64,000 nt of DNA from assembly GCA_964351595.1 (NCBI GenBank), contig CAYGOT010000001.1, forward strand, positions 62,001 to 126,000, written 5' to 3'. The notes under the pieces were generated by a model. The model ran no database searches and was not told the origin of the DNA. It saw only the letters and a list, made by a program, of their open reading frames with translations. The position numbers were made by a program, and so were the translations under genes. The stretch is from UBA6059 sp964351595. GTDB lineage: Bacteria > Bacteroidota > Bacteroidia > Cytophagales > Cyclobacteriaceae. Positions 34,137 through 44,023 of the stretch are shown piece after piece; the first letter of the stretch is position 1; the number at the start of each line of letters is the position of its first letter.

Positions 34137-35816
34137 ATGGATAAGGACCAATTCGATGAAAAAGGGTTTATTCAACCCATACGTGTACTAGACTTAGCTC
34201 AAGTCGAAACACTTTATGAAAAGGTTCACAAACTTAACCCTCCGAAAAGTTGGAATAAGGGCTTAGCAATCACCAACAGAGCGATCTATAATTTGGCGTG
34301 TCATCCGTTGATCTTGGAAAGGTTACATCAGTTGCTCGGCAAAAATCTGATGCTGTGGGGAAGTGAATTAGTCATTAGGAAACCAGGTATGCATCATAGA
34401 TGGCATGCAGATGCAGAACATCTTGTCACAACCAAGCAAATGGTAAATGTCTGGATTCCTCTTGAGAACTCGTCATTAAGGAGTTGTTTAAGGTTGATAC
34501 CCAGAAGCCATAACTTTAAATCTGATTTGTTATCCCTGTCCAAACAGCAAAAAGTAGATCTTAAGACTGATGGAGACGTCATGTCCTTAGCCAAAAAATA
34601 TGACGATTGGGCGTACATTCACAACATGGACATGTCCGTGGGCGATGCTGTTTTTTTTAGCGGAAGGCTTTGGCATTCTTCCATTAATCATTCTAAACTG
34701 ACACGTACGGCTCTTTTGCTTTCTTATGCATCTACAGAATGCCAAATAAAGTTGTGGGAACCGAGCTCTCTAGACTCTGAGATTAAATATTACGATTTTC
34801 CGAAACCGCCATGTCTATTGATATCTGGAGATGCTGATTTGGAAATAAACTATTTTGAAACGCCTCCCTCTTCGAATGATTTGAACAACACTGTTTCTCT
34901 TAATCAAATTTTCGTTTCCAAGACTCTCACTCCAACCCCTCTAAACGATCAAAATTGGTATGTTCCAAATTTCTTCTTCGAGTATAGAAATTCGACATTT
35001 GACCATATTACGTGCCATGTTTCTAATCTTAGAAAAGGCAATATACCTCACGAACCACATACTCACGTAGAAGAAGAAATTCTGATAGTACTTAAAGGTG
35101 AGGCTTCAATTCTATCCCCAGAATCGCGTATGGTCGTCTCTTTGAAACAGAATGAAATGGTCTATTACCCATCCAATTTCAGCCATACAATCAAAGCGAC
35201 TAGCGAACAAGATTTATTTTATTTGATGTTCAAATGGAGAAGATCAAAATTCAACAGTACTGAAGTAAAACCATTTTCAAAGCATGAATTGAATTTTGAT
35301 TTGATAAATAGTAAGGAAGGTAAGTACAAGTCTCATTTGGTTTTCAACCAGGAGACGAACGACTTATATAACCTCCATTGTCATCTTTCCGCTGTAGAAC
35401 CGGGGGGCGGTTATCTTCAGCACATAGATAGTTATGATGTGGTTATTCTTTTATTGGAAGGTAGCATTACAGTGATGAACAAAGAAGTGTCTGCCCTTCG
35501 AATGCTATATATCCCTTCTGGACTTCCTCATGACTTGCACAACAGTGGAGACAGGTTGGCGAAGTACATTGTTTTTGAATTTCACGGTAACCCAGATCAA
35601 AGGTATTTCCAGCAAAAAGGTAAAAGAAGTTTAAACGCTCCGATCAGATTATCCCCGTATAATGATGAACAGTATATCACATTACAAAAAAAATACACTG
35701 ACCTTATAAATTCTGATTCATTGCGGATTGGTAGGTCAATAACCGCTGGACTAAAACGATATTTTTTCTGGTTGCCATCTGTAGCAAAAAAGGTCAAAAC
35801 GAAAACTTCATATTAA
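34137..35816 (+). CDS. PhyH-like dioxygenase fused to two cupin domains
   Basis: 559 residues from ATG 34137 (a GTG one codon upstream is also open). Residues about 5-210 look like the phytanoyl-CoA dioxygenase family: HADAEH with His/Asp iron ligands near 90-92, a LIPRSHNF turn, and a distal His in GRLWHSSINHSKLTRTAL (near 180) with the Arg that holds 2-oxoglutarate. Residues about 295-370 form a cupin (GNIPHEPHTHVEEE, then GEASIL) and about 405-480 a second, more degenerate cupin (PGGGYLQHIDSYD, VVILLLEGSITV). It should hydroxylate or otherwise oxidise a small or sugar substrate using iron and 2-oxoglutarate. First gene of the rightward arm of the island. Confidence 0.82.
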   Translation: MDKDQFDEKGFIQPIRVLDLAQVETLYEKVHKLNPPKSWNKGLAITNRAIYNLACHPLILERLHQLLGKNLMLWGSELVIRKPGMHHRWHADAEHLVTTKQMVNVWIPLENSSLRSCLRLIPRSHNFKSDLLSLSKQQKVDLKTDGDVMSLAKKYDDWAYIHNMDMSVGDAVFFSGRLWHSSINHSKLTRTALLLSYASTECQIKLWEPSSLDSEIKYYDFPKPPCLLISGDADLEINYFETPPSSNDLNNTVSLNQIFVSKTLTPTPLNDQNWYVPNFFFEYRNSTFDHITCHVSNLRKGNIPHEPHTHVEEEILIVLKGEASILSPESRMVVSLKQNEMVYYPSNFSHTIKATSEQDLFYLMFKWRRSKFNSTEVKPFSKHELNFDLINSKEGKYKSHLVFNQETNDLYNLHCHLSAVEPGGGYLQHIDSYDVVILLLEGSITVMNKEVSALRMLYIPSGLPHDLHNSGDRLAKYIVFEFHGNPDQRYFQQKGKRSLNAPIRLSPYNDEQYITLQKKYTDLINSDSLRIGRSITAGLKRYFFWLPSVAKKVKTKTSY

Positions 35817-35844
35817 CTAATTATATATTCTGTTAAGAAGGAAA

Positions 35845-37719
35845 ATGACCTTAGTAATTAATTTTATTTATCAACGAGGTATATCCAAGGAAAGTAAGTT
35901 TGCTAATCAGCTGATAGCTAAAGGTCTGGCGAAGATCAGTTTCATTGATCTAAACCATCAACCTTGGCCTCACAATGGGATTAATATTTATCTTATCAAC
36001 CCTATTCTTCCCAGGTGGCTTTTGGAGGAAGAATGTATCAAAGCGAATAGAACACATTTTTCAAGAGAGGTCTCGGTCGAGACGCTAAAAAGAATCCGAG
36101 CAAAAGAGGCATTATTAGCTATTGACAACTCCGGAGAGGGGCCGGCCAATTATGCTTATCTTAAATCACTAGAGAGCTATGGTCGCCAGCATGATCTTCC
36201 ACCAAGTTCTATTCTTTGGATCCACCAAAATATTGCCGTCAGTGAAGGGGAAAAATACGGCTGGGATAAATCCTATTACGTCAAGAACTTATACCATCAT
36301 TCGTTCTTAGAAGAGTTGCTTGTATCTGCAACCAAAAAGGTCAAGCCCACTACGAACCTACGTGACTCCAAAAGGAGCCATTATTACCTTTTCCTAAACA
36401 ATATCCCCAGGCCGGAACGACTATACGTACTTCTACGACTTTATAATTCTGGATTAATTAATAAGGGCTTGGTTTCGTTTCAAATTGCAGATGACAGCAA
36501 TGTAATCAACCTGAATTACTCAATAAATTACCTCAAAAAAAGACATCAAGGTGAAGCGCATCTTTTTCAGGGATACGGCAGACTTGTAAAAGAACTACCA
36601 CTAACAATCAACGAGCCTGACATTCTTAAAAGTGAGAAAACACAAAGTCTTTCGCTAGATGCATATAGCAAGTGCTATTTCAGCATAGTTTCAGAATCTG
36701 AAATGTCTTCAGGACATGTGATACGTTATACAGAAAAACTCTTCAAGCCAATTTACAACAAACATCCGTTTGTCGTTTTTGGTAACCCATACTCTCTTAG
36801 CAATCTTAGGAAACTAGGGTTTCAGACTTTTGATGGCTTAATTGACGAATCGTATGACCTGATCATGGATAGCAAACAACGCAGGGCAGCTGCGTACGAG
36901 CAAGTTGAAAAACTATTGAAGCTGTCAATAGAAGAATTAGGGTCATGGTATGAGAGCCTCAGACCTACAATAGATTACAACTATAATCACTTGATCAAAA
37001 GCTTACCCAACAAAATAAGAATTCAGCAGAACACAAAGTTGTTGATTGAAGTGATGTGCCTAGCGTCACCGTTTGAAAATTGTTCACAGAACGCCTCCAT
37101 TATTGCTGATCTGTCCATTAAGTATCGAGTTGATAAGTTTTTTGACCAAAAAAATCTCGGACATGCACTTGACCTATTGATAAGTGAAATAAGTGATCAC
37201 GGTGATTTGTCAATTTTGCTCGAGATAGTTGTTCAAGATTGGCCCGAAAATTACATGTATCTTCATCGATATAGTTCGGTACTTCTTAAAATGGGATTAA
37301 AGGATAAAGCGGAAACAATGGCGCGAATTGCCCTAATCCATAACCCAAAAGCCTATTGGACTTATCATCTTCTAGGAGACATTCAATTGTCCCTTCAAAA
37401 CCCTTTAGAAGCAATGTGGAATTTCTTTAATGCCTATCATCATTCAAAAGAACTAAAATATCTTCTGTTACTTCGCGAAACGATGTTGAAATCTCAAGAA
37501 ACAAAAAAAAGGATCATCGCAAGTCTCTCAGCAATTATTCAAACTTTGAAAAACCGCGATGAAGGGGGAGAAATATTGTTAAATGCAATTTACCATGAAT
37601 TCAAGAGCAATAAGAAGGTAGCATCCGCAGAATATTATCAATTAAGCCTCTCCACAAAGGATGACAACACGAAGAATGCACTTTTAAACCTATCAAAAAG
37701 GTGTCTTGAAAATATATGA
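35845..37719 (+). CDS. Glycosyltransferase-like protein with C-terminal TPR-like repeats
   Basis: 624 residues. No signal peptide. The middle has RSHYYLFLNNIPRPERLYVLLRL-type and TEKLFKPIYNKHPFVVFGNP (about 315) followed by LRKLGFQTF, blocks I associate with a poorly described GT-B-like family (fucosyltransferase-like, seen also in phages and cyanobacteria), where Glu of TEKxFKP probably contacts the sugar nucleotide. Residues about 460-560 hold paired helices typical of tetratricopeptide repeats. Start ATG 35845 is preceded by AAGAAGGA. Twenty-eight bases separate it from the PhyH gene, so they are probably one transcript. Donor and acceptor unknown. Confidence 0.6.
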   Translation: MTLVINFIYQRGISKESKFANQLIAKGLAKISFIDLNHQPWPHNGINIYLINPILPRWLLEEECIKANRTHFSREVSVETLKRIRAKEALLAIDNSGEGPANYAYLKSLESYGRQHDLPPSSILWIHQNIAVSEGEKYGWDKSYYVKNLYHHSFLEELLVSATKKVKPTTNLRDSKRSHYYLFLNNIPRPERLYVLLRLYNSGLINKGLVSFQIADDSNVINLNYSINYLKKRHQGEAHLFQGYGRLVKELPLTINEPDILKSEKTQSLSLDAYSKCYFSIVSESEMSSGHVIRYTEKLFKPIYNKHPFVVFGNPYSLSNLRKLGFQTFDGLIDESYDLIMDSKQRRAAAYEQVEKLLKLSIEELGSWYESLRPTIDYNYNHLIKSLPNKIRIQQNTKLLIEVMCLASPFENCSQNASIIADLSIKYRVDKFFDQKNLGHALDLLISEISDHGDLSILLEIVVQDWPENYMYLHRYSSVLLKMGLKDKAETMARIALIHNPKAYWTYHLLGDIQLSLQNPLEAMWNFFNAYHHSKELKYLLLLRETMLKSQETKKRIIASLSAIIQTLKNRDEGGEILLNAIYHEFKSNKKVASAEYYQLSLSTKDDNTKNALLNLSKRCLENI

Positions 37720-37753
37720 ATAGCCTGCATGGAAAGAGTCAAACTTTAACGCA

Positions 37754-38557
37754 GTGAAGACGGTAAGAACATTCGTTTCCAAGACAAAAGACAGGTATAG
37801 TATCGAATTTCCTGCTCCGGGAGCTATTAATAGCTTTTTCGTTTTTTCAATGGTCAAATCAGGCTCAACTCTTCAAAATTCTGTTGTGTCTGATCTGTGT
37901 ACAATTAACAATGTCCCTACAGTGTCAATTCATGATCAAGCCTTTCTCCAAGGAGTTGCTACAAAGGACATACAAAGTGATATTGAGGATATCATTTTTC
38001 AAAAGGGCTATGGTTACCTGGGATTTCGTCACTATTTGAATCCTAAGATCAATGTTAATATCAACCGTCTAGCGAAAATATTGCTTGTGAGGAAGCCGTT
38101 AGACATCCTAACATCGCTGTATTTTTCTGTGAAGTACAGTCATTTTATACCTGCTAATGGCAGATCCAGGTCTATGATGCTTCAGAGACAAAAAGCAGCA
38201 AATTCCTCAGACATAAATCATTTTGCACTTAATAATGCTGAGAGTATTCGATTGGGCTACATGTCGTATTTAAAGGTCCTAGACAACCCTAACTGGCATG
38301 TATTTAAGTATGAGGAAATAATAAGTAAAAAAAGAAGTTGGATAAAGGAGCTATCAACAATTCTTTCACTTCCTATTTCCGAAGGGGATCTTGATTTGAT
38401 CACTAACACACATGATATATTTCCACGAGAGGAAAGGACAAGCGAGCATATTCGACAGGTTTGGCCTGACAATCATAAGAAACACTTAGATAATAAAACG
38501 ATAGCTCTGCTCAATAAAAAATTTGCTGAAGTGAACGAATACTTTGGATACTACTGA
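37754..38557 (+). CDS. Sulfotransferase-family protein
   Basis: 267 residues. SMVKSGSTLQNS (about 32-43) matches the 5'-phosphosulfate loop and KILLVRKPLDILTSLYFS (about 108-125) the 3'-phosphate-binding motif of PAPS-dependent sulfotransferases; the conserved basic residue sits in VKSGST. The rest resembles sulfotransfer_1/3 domains. The likely acceptor is a glycan. GTG start; 34 bases after the TPR-containing gene. It converges on the leftward operon with 74 bases between stops and no clear terminator. Confidence 0.78.
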   Translation: MKTVRTFVSKTKDRYSIEFPAPGAINSFFVFSMVKSGSTLQNSVVSDLCTINNVPTVSIHDQAFLQGVATKDIQSDIEDIIFQKGYGYLGFRHYLNPKINVNINRLAKILLVRKPLDILTSLYFSVKYSHFIPANGRSRSMMLQRQKAANSSDINHFALNNAESIRLGYMSYLKVLDNPNWHVFKYEEIISKKRSWIKELSTILSLPISEGDLDLITNTHDIFPREERTSEHIRQVWPDNHKKHLDNKTIALLNKKFAEVNEYFGYY

Positions 38558-38631
38558 CCACAATCTCAAAAACCACAGTGAAACGTATACTAAACGACAA
38601 GGGAGAGTGGATGATTACTGCAACTTTGCGA

Positions 38632-39366
38632 TTATATCCAAAATCTTTCAAAAAGATTGGGGTATCTCAATATCTCCCTAGATGATACCGAGGGAAAATC
38701 TCTATGTAAACTGCCCAGCCAGTCCTCTTTTTTGTCCAGGGACATATAATTCCTAACTATATCAAAATAATTTTCTGATAAACCTTTTGATAATGGGTCA
38801 AGATTAGTGAGAGCTAATAAGCCTGTAGGTGGACAATCCAATATGGTCATGCTGATATCAGGTCGAAGCTCCTTTAGTACATAGCATATTTTCCAAACAT
38901 CGCCCGTCCACCAGCTTTTATATGGATCATTTTCGGATAGTTCATTTCCGCAACCTGATCTTCCAGCCATGTTCTCGTTTAATGGCAAACAATCATGCAT
39001 GAATATGATTGAGTTCTTCTTGGTATAAGGCTCCAAATGAATGAAATCTCTTAAAAGAAATTCAAATAAGTGCAGACCGTCAAGGAATGCTATATCGACA
39101 TGTGGGAAGAACTCGAATACATTTTCATTTTGAAAAAATGAGTCACTGGTTTGCTGAAAAAGCAGGGTTCTTCTCCTGCCAGCGCAGGGGTTGCTTGAAA
39201 AACTAAAATTGGGATCAATGGCAATACTATCGCAGCTAGAAGTTGCAAGTGAATGACCGACTGAAGTCCCTACTTCCAGATAGTACATAGGGTTGAACGA
39301 ACTATGGACTTGCTTCAGAAATTGAAGATAATGCACCCCCTGGTGCTCATTAATATCATTCTCCAT
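38632..39366 (-). CDS. Class I SAM-dependent methyltransferase
   Basis: 244 residues. YLEVGTSVGHSLA (about 29-41) is SAM motif I; DIAFLDGLHLFEFLLRDF (near 90-107) and SIIFMHDCLP (near 118-127) match the Methyltransferase_24 pattern used on sugars and cephalosporin-like substrates, with an Asp-His metal pair typical of the group. It is the last gene of the nine-gene leftward operon, three bases after the SGNH-like gene. It could methylate a residue of the surface glycan. Ends FERFWI. Confidence 0.75.
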   Translation of the reverse strand: MENDINEHQGVHYLQFLKQVHSSFNPMYYLEVGTSVGHSLATSSCDSIAIDPNFSFSSNPCAGRRRTLLFQQTSDSFFQNENVFEFFPHVDIAFLDGLHLFEFLLRDFIHLEPYTKKNSIIFMHDCLPLNENMAGRSGCGNELSENDPYKSWWTGDVWKICYVLKELRPDISMTILDCPPTGLLALTNLDPLSKGLSENYFDIVRNYMSLDKKEDWLGSLHRDFPSVSSREILRYPNLFERFWI

Positions 39367-39369
39367 TTG

Positions 39370-41265
39370 CTAATATTTGAACTTGGTACGATTGATTTTT
39401 AATTGAGCATTTTCATGTAGCGGCACATCAATAGCATCAAATAGCTCATAAGTGCCTGCATCCAGAACTAGTAGGTTGAGGCCTGACGCGTTGGCTCCTA
39501 ATTGCTTATTGTTAAACTTCACAGTAGCATTGCTACCACTATGAAGCTCCATCTTAGAGACTCGCGGCAAGCTCTTGTTTCCTTTTAGAACGACATGGTG
39601 TTCATTGCTATCTGAGCTTTCGTGCCATATAGCGCCGTTAGTTTCGACAATGGCAATATAACCCCTCGTATTCATTGGCAAAGACTTACTTAGCAATCCT
39701 AGCTCATTCATTGACCCGAGAATCTCATTAAGTCTATGTACAGGCCCACCTCTAGTGGTTATCACGACTATTTTATCATTGATACCTTTTAATGCCTTAA
39801 AATATTCACCCAACTCAAGTGTGCGCTTTTTTAAAAACTGTTCCTGATTTGACTGCTGGTATTGATATTCGTCAACATTGAAAAAAGGAATGTCTCCAGG
39901 GTCAATAAACAATCCCTGATCGAGAATCTCAATTATATGCCCTTTCATAGTATCTTCATTAGCTATCGTAATACCGGCAATTGTCATATTATCCCTGGTT
40001 GAGCCCGGAGGTAATTTAGACATGAAAAAATACGTGCTATCATCGATTTGATCTTTTAAGTCAAATGCCTGTCGTACGAACGTCCTCAACGCGATATTCT
40101 CCGCGACTGCACTATCTGTTTTTATTAACAAATAATAGTACAATCCTTCATAGTCCTTATTAGAATAGACATATCGGAGGTAATTTCCATGTCTGGGTGC
40201 TGGTGGACTAATACTAAACCGTTTCTCATCATGTCTTTCAAGTCCATAAAAGTCCAGCCTGTCACTACTCTGTATCATGTTAATTACTTGAGGATACTGA
40301 CTAATCTGATCCGCCTTGAGCGTATCTTTATAAGCTGATCTGAGGTCTCCAATTAGCGTTTTGGTACGCCAGTATCTGCCAATATGATTAGGATGCCAGC
40401 GAGCTCCACTAGCATGCTCTTGATTAAAAAAATAGGATTTTGAGTCATTCAGTAAATCAATACCTGTAGAGGTGCTCAGACTACTCATGTACTCCTCGAC
40501 ATTGTCACTTTTGTAGATACCTGCTTGGGCACCTGGAGGAACCAAAAAAAAATATCCTCCTCTCGAGGAAACGAAATTTTTGAATCCTCTCAGTTCATTG
40601 GCCAGTGTCCATGTCGAATCTGGAAGAAGCAATTTTGATTGTCCTACCTTCAGGGTATCGACATTTGACATGAAACTAGTTCTTATATTATCCTCAACCC
40701 ATATGTCATTATAGTAAAATGAATTGTCCTGTTTGGGATAATCCGACCATGCGTTTCGTACGGCCCGAATAAACCCTGCGAGTGACGCTTTTAAAAACTT
40801 GTAACTGCTAAAGATGATGGGCAGTCTGGCAGGGGTATGTAACAATACTGTGCTTGCATAATCATTTCTTATCTCGAAGTTAGCAGCGTCGGTATCAACA
40901 CTGAATTCTCGTGAGAATAGCACTATATCTCCTTCATCAATATAGGGTTTACAGTACTCGAGCATGAAGACCAAACTAAACCCAGCAAAAGTACCCATGT
41001 TTATCATTGGTATCCCCAGTTCTCTTTCCACTTGAAGGCTGTTGACACCATAGGCTCCACTGCTACCGCTAATCAAAATGGCCTTTGGTGAAGGTGTGTT
41101 TTGAAGCTTACAAAGTTTATTTCTTAAACCATTGGCAATGTAATCATGACCATAGAATGGATTCAAGTCCAATATCAGAACGATTGTTGCCAGCATTAAT
41201 ATCAACATGCACACAACTTTGAAAAAGAACTTGAACCTTGGCGCCATATGAATCTTTGGTCTCAC
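39370..41265 (-). CDS. Membrane-anchored SGNH-like protein with ILEI/FAM3-like C-terminal region (paralogue A)
   Basis: 631 residues. A membrane helix at about 15-35, then an SGNH-hydrolase-like domain (about 60-320) whose block I is ISGSSGAYGVNS (66-77) with Ser nucleophile, and a candidate His in RWHPNHIGRY. A canonical DxxH Asp is missing. C-terminal region (about 440-600) has KIVVITTRGG and GYIAIVETNGAIW, and ends with NLLVLDAGTYELFD, similar to the interleukin-like EMT inducer domain. The gene is a tandem paralogue of the next one (same length, same order). GTG start overlaps the upstream stop as GTGA. Such SGNH partners act with MBOAT proteins in glycan O-acetylation; an MBOAT is three genes upstream. 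Confidence 0.65.
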   Translation of the reverse strand: MRPKIHMAPRFKFFFKVVCMLILMLATIVLILDLNPFYGHDYIANGLRNKLCKLQNTPSPKAILISGSSGAYGVNSLQVERELGIPMINMGTFAGFSLVFMLEYCKPYIDEGDIVLFSREFSVDTDAANFEIRNDYASTVLLHTPARLPIIFSSYKFLKASLAGFIRAVRNAWSDYPKQDNSFYYNDIWVEDNIRTSFMSNVDTLKVGQSKLLLPDSTWTLANELRGFKNFVSSRGGYFFLVPPGAQAGIYKSDNVEEYMSSLSTSTGIDLLNDSKSYFFNQEHASGARWHPNHIGRYWRTKTLIGDLRSAYKDTLKADQISQYPQVINMIQSSDRLDFYGLERHDEKRFSISPPAPRHGNYLRYVYSNKDYEGLYYYLLIKTDSAVAENIALRTFVRQAFDLKDQIDDSTYFFMSKLPPGSTRDNMTIAGITIANEDTMKGHIIEILDQGLFIDPGDIPFFNVDEYQYQQSNQEQFLKKRTLELGEYFKALKGINDKIVVITTRGGPVHRLNEILGSMNELGLLSKSLPMNTRGYIAIVETNGAIWHESSDSNEHHVVLKGNKSLPRVSKMELHSGSNATVKFNNKQLGANASGLNLLVLDAGTYELFDAIDVPLHENAQLKINRTKFKY

Positions 41266-43157
41266 AGGTTGTATCTGTTGATTCTCAAGCTTCCGTCACT
41301 GTGGTTAGTCACATTCAAAAGGTCAAAAAGCTGACCACTTTTGCGGTCAAAAACTACCATTGTGACGGGATATGCTATTTCAGAATAGATAATATCATCA
41401 ATTTTGATTAGACCATTGTGAGCATTTCTCAGTTCAATTTCACCGAAAGGTTCTATTTTGGTGTTTCCTCTGAAGTAGTTCAGATGTTGAGCTGGGTCGG
41501 AAGTTTCAAAATACACCTGACCATCAGATGAAAACACAGCCGAATATACTTTGCTTCCCTTGGGCAATGGCCAAAGGCTTAGGCCAAATTTGATCATGGC
41601 CTCACTGATTGAGTTCATTTCAAGATCCTCAAATCCACGGGTTGTGAGCAATACTAACTTGTCGTCAAATGCTCTGAGTCTATCCAAATAATCACCCAGG
41701 TCAGTTGTTTTTTTCTTGAGGATGAGTTCATTTCTATCGATATGATATTGGCCAGTATCTACGTTGAGTTGAGCAATGTCCCCAGGATCACTGAAGAGTC
41801 CGTCTCGCAATATTCTGAACTTCCCACCAGCGTGCTCATGAATTTTGTTAAGAAAAAGGCCGACAAGTGTAGTGCCATTGCGAACAGCTTTTTCATCTAA
41901 ACGCTTTAGCAGAAAGAAGGTGTTAGAATCAGTTTGATCGACCAAGTCAAAGTTATCTCCCCCCCAACTTCTGAACTTTAGAGCATTAGCCAAAGATGAA
42001 TCAGCCTCGATCTCTACGAAATAAAAATGTCCAGCCAGGTCAACTTGCCTATAAGTCTTCCTTATATAATTTTCTGTTTGCTGGTCGTAGTTCTTGATCG
42101 AATATGTTGAATCAATAGCCGATGATTGGAATCCGATAACGTTATACTCAATACCCGTAGCATAATCCAGCTCGTCAGTGACGTCAAAGTCACGACTGTT
42201 TACCTCTTTACTCCAACCATGGGTTGTCAAATCAGCAATTAAACTTTTAGACCGTAGGTATCGACCGATGTAATTGGGATGAAAGTCGGAATCATGCATG
42301 TACTTGGAAGGAAGTAGAAATGAGCTTTGACCGTTGAGAATTTCAATCCCTGTAAGTTTGGACATGGAGGTGATATAATGCTCTATTTCAGTGCTAAGAT
42401 AAGCTTGATCACATGCACCAGCCGGAACCAAATATATATTTGCTCCACTATCCTCTACAAAGGACTTAAACTCGATAAGATCCTGAACCTCGAGCCATGA
42501 AGAATTTGGGATTGGGATATTCGATTTGAAGTTAGCTTTGACATGCTTATTGGCAACAATCTTATATGTGTGATTATTGTCCTCAGCAAACCTATGATCA
42601 TATGCCTGATACCTATTTTCCTTTGGGAAAGTCTTATAAGATTGCCGGGCAGATCGATGGATAGCCGTAATTGCCGTTTTAAAAAAGTCATAATCCTGAA
42701 AGAACATTTTGACCTTCCATGGAGTAGCAAATAGCGCCGTAGCAGCATATTCACCAATTAATCCATAATGTTCCATATTATTCCCTTCGAGATATTCTCT
42801 GGCGTATAGTACTAAGTCCCCTTCGGTTAAATGATCTTTAATAAACTCCAGCAAAAACTTGGTGCCCATTAGGTGGGATATACCCATATTCACCACAGGC
42901 ACTCCCAGTGCATTTTCCATCTGTACACTATTGATGCCATATGTTGCACTACTGCCTGAAAGGATTATAATTTTGGGCCCATTTATTCTCGCCAGCTTCT
43001 TATACTTCTCGTAAGTGGCCAGATAGAAATAGTTCTTTTTAAAATAAGGATTGAGGCACAAGACCCCATATACAAGTAATAGGGTAATGGCCAGAATGCT
43101 GACAGCCTTGATCGAAAGGATTAATAAAGGCCTATATGAAACATCCTGGGTTTTCAC
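41262..43157 (-). CDS. Membrane-anchored SGNH-like protein with ILEI/FAM3-like C-terminal region (paralogue B)
   Basis: 631 residues, tandem paralogue of the downstream gene. Membrane helix 11-33; SGNH-like region with LSGSSATYGINS (66-77, Ser nucleophile) and HDSDFHPNYIGRY (Asp289/Asp291 and His293). Unlike A it keeps acidic residues near the catalytic His, though not at the exact DxxH spacing. C-terminal ILEI-like stretch: KLVLLTTRGF, YSAVFSSDGQVYFE and MVVFDRKSGQLFD. Residues between about 320 and 440 in both paralogues form an extra beta-rich domain I cannot name. GTG start overlaps the stop of the fucosyltransferase-like gene as GTGA. Confidence 0.65.
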   Translation of the reverse strand: MKTQDVSYRPLLILSIKAVSILAITLLLVYGVLCLNPYFKKNYFYLATYEKYKKLARINGPKIIILSGSSATYGINSVQMENALGVPVVNMGISHLMGTKFLLEFIKDHLTEGDLVLYAREYLEGNNMEHYGLIGEYAATALFATPWKVKMFFQDYDFFKTAITAIHRSARQSYKTFPKENRYQAYDHRFAEDNNHTYKIVANKHVKANFKSNIPIPNSSWLEVQDLIEFKSFVEDSGANIYLVPAGACDQAYLSTEIEHYITSMSKLTGIEILNGQSSFLLPSKYMHDSDFHPNYIGRYLRSKSLIADLTTHGWSKEVNSRDFDVTDELDYATGIEYNVIGFQSSAIDSTYSIKNYDQQTENYIRKTYRQVDLAGHFYFVEIEADSSLANALKFRSWGGDNFDLVDQTDSNTFFLLKRLDEKAVRNGTTLVGLFLNKIHEHAGGKFRILRDGLFSDPGDIAQLNVDTGQYHIDRNELILKKKTTDLGDYLDRLRAFDDKLVLLTTRGFEDLEMNSISEAMIKFGLSLWPLPKGSKVYSAVFSSDGQVYFETSDPAQHLNYFRGNTKIEPFGEIELRNAHNGLIKIDDIIYSEIAYPVTMVVFDRKSGQLFDLLNVTNHSDGSLRINRYNL

Positions 43158-44014
43158 GAAGGCATTAATTCCCCATATTCGTCAAACTGAAATACACCTT
43201 CCAGACTACCACGATAGAGGTTTTGAAAAAGCGCAACATTGCCCGTATGATTAACTACATACTTACAAGAGGATACTATTCTTAATGCCGCATCAAACCA
43301 TTGTGCCCATTCAAGTATGTTTCCCTTGTCATATTTGGACATGAGACTCCAAACAACTCTGTTCTCATGGGTCGTAGGTGTTTCATCAAAATGGAAAGCC
43401 TTTTCTCCAAGCTCAGTCATACAATAGTCCAATACAGGACCATCATCAGTCTGTAGCAAGACACGACAATCAGGGTGCTCTTCAAGCAGCGTTCGTACAA
43501 CTCCCAAGTACTTTTCGCGACTAGCCAATTTCACTTCAGTATGCTTATCAGTTCCTCTATAAAGTACGGCAATGGTTTGAGCAGGCTCAATAGTATACTT
43601 CTCTGTTAAAATTTGAATCTTATTGGCAACTGAAATTGATGGAGTAAAAAACTTTTTCAGCACCAAGCTGTACGATTCAAAATCGTAGTTCACCCTTTGT
43701 TGCTTGACAACATTTGCACTGGGAACATGTATTCTTTTGTTTAGAGGCACTTGTACGTTGGGTTGAATGGGTAAATGAAAAGAAGGAAATATATCCTCTC
43801 TTGGGTTTGTCTTGAAATGTTCAAATCCATGTTCGTACGATATTCGTTCAGGCTCTATTCCATAATGCAATAGGATAAGTAAAGACGAAAAAGTCTGCGT
43901 CATATTCGAATAGAATCCCTGGTTCCATAAGCATTCCAAAGTTGAACCCTCGGGGAATAAGTCAGTATCCCGCCCTCCGGTACTGCATATATATCTACAG
44001 TTTCTTAATCTCAT
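43154..44014 (-). CDS. Fucosyltransferase-like protein (O-FucT/GT23-type superfamily)
   Basis: 286 residues. The C-terminal half has IAVLYRGTDKHTEVK (HxRxxD-type donor motif, near 160), VLLQTDDGPVLDY (near 195-207) and KYVVNHTGNVALFQNLYRG (near 255-270), an arrangement like the GDP-fucose site of alpha-1,6/O-fucosyltransferases. The N-terminal half is less typical. It could add fucose or a related sugar from a GDP donor. Nine bases downstream of the MBOAT gene and overlapping the SGNH-like gene by four; the acceptor is unknown. Confidence 0.6.
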   Translation of the reverse strand: MRLRNCRYICSTGGRDTDLFPEGSTLECLWNQGFYSNMTQTFSSLLILLHYGIEPERISYEHGFEHFKTNPREDIFPSFHLPIQPNVQVPLNKRIHVPSANVVKQQRVNYDFESYSLVLKKFFTPSISVANKIQILTEKYTIEPAQTIAVLYRGTDKHTEVKLASREKYLGVVRTLLEEHPDCRVLLQTDDGPVLDYCMTELGEKAFHFDETPTTHENRVVWSLMSKYDKGNILEWAQWFDAALRIVSSCKYVVNHTGNVALFQNLYRGSLEGVFQFDEYGELMPS

Positions 44015-44023
44015 GGCATTCTG

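Noticed and set aside
37754..38557. Toxin or phage protein in the island
   Set aside because: Both PAPS motifs are visible and neighbours are transferases, so a sulfotransferase is the simpler call; no integrase, transposase or phage gene was found in the island.
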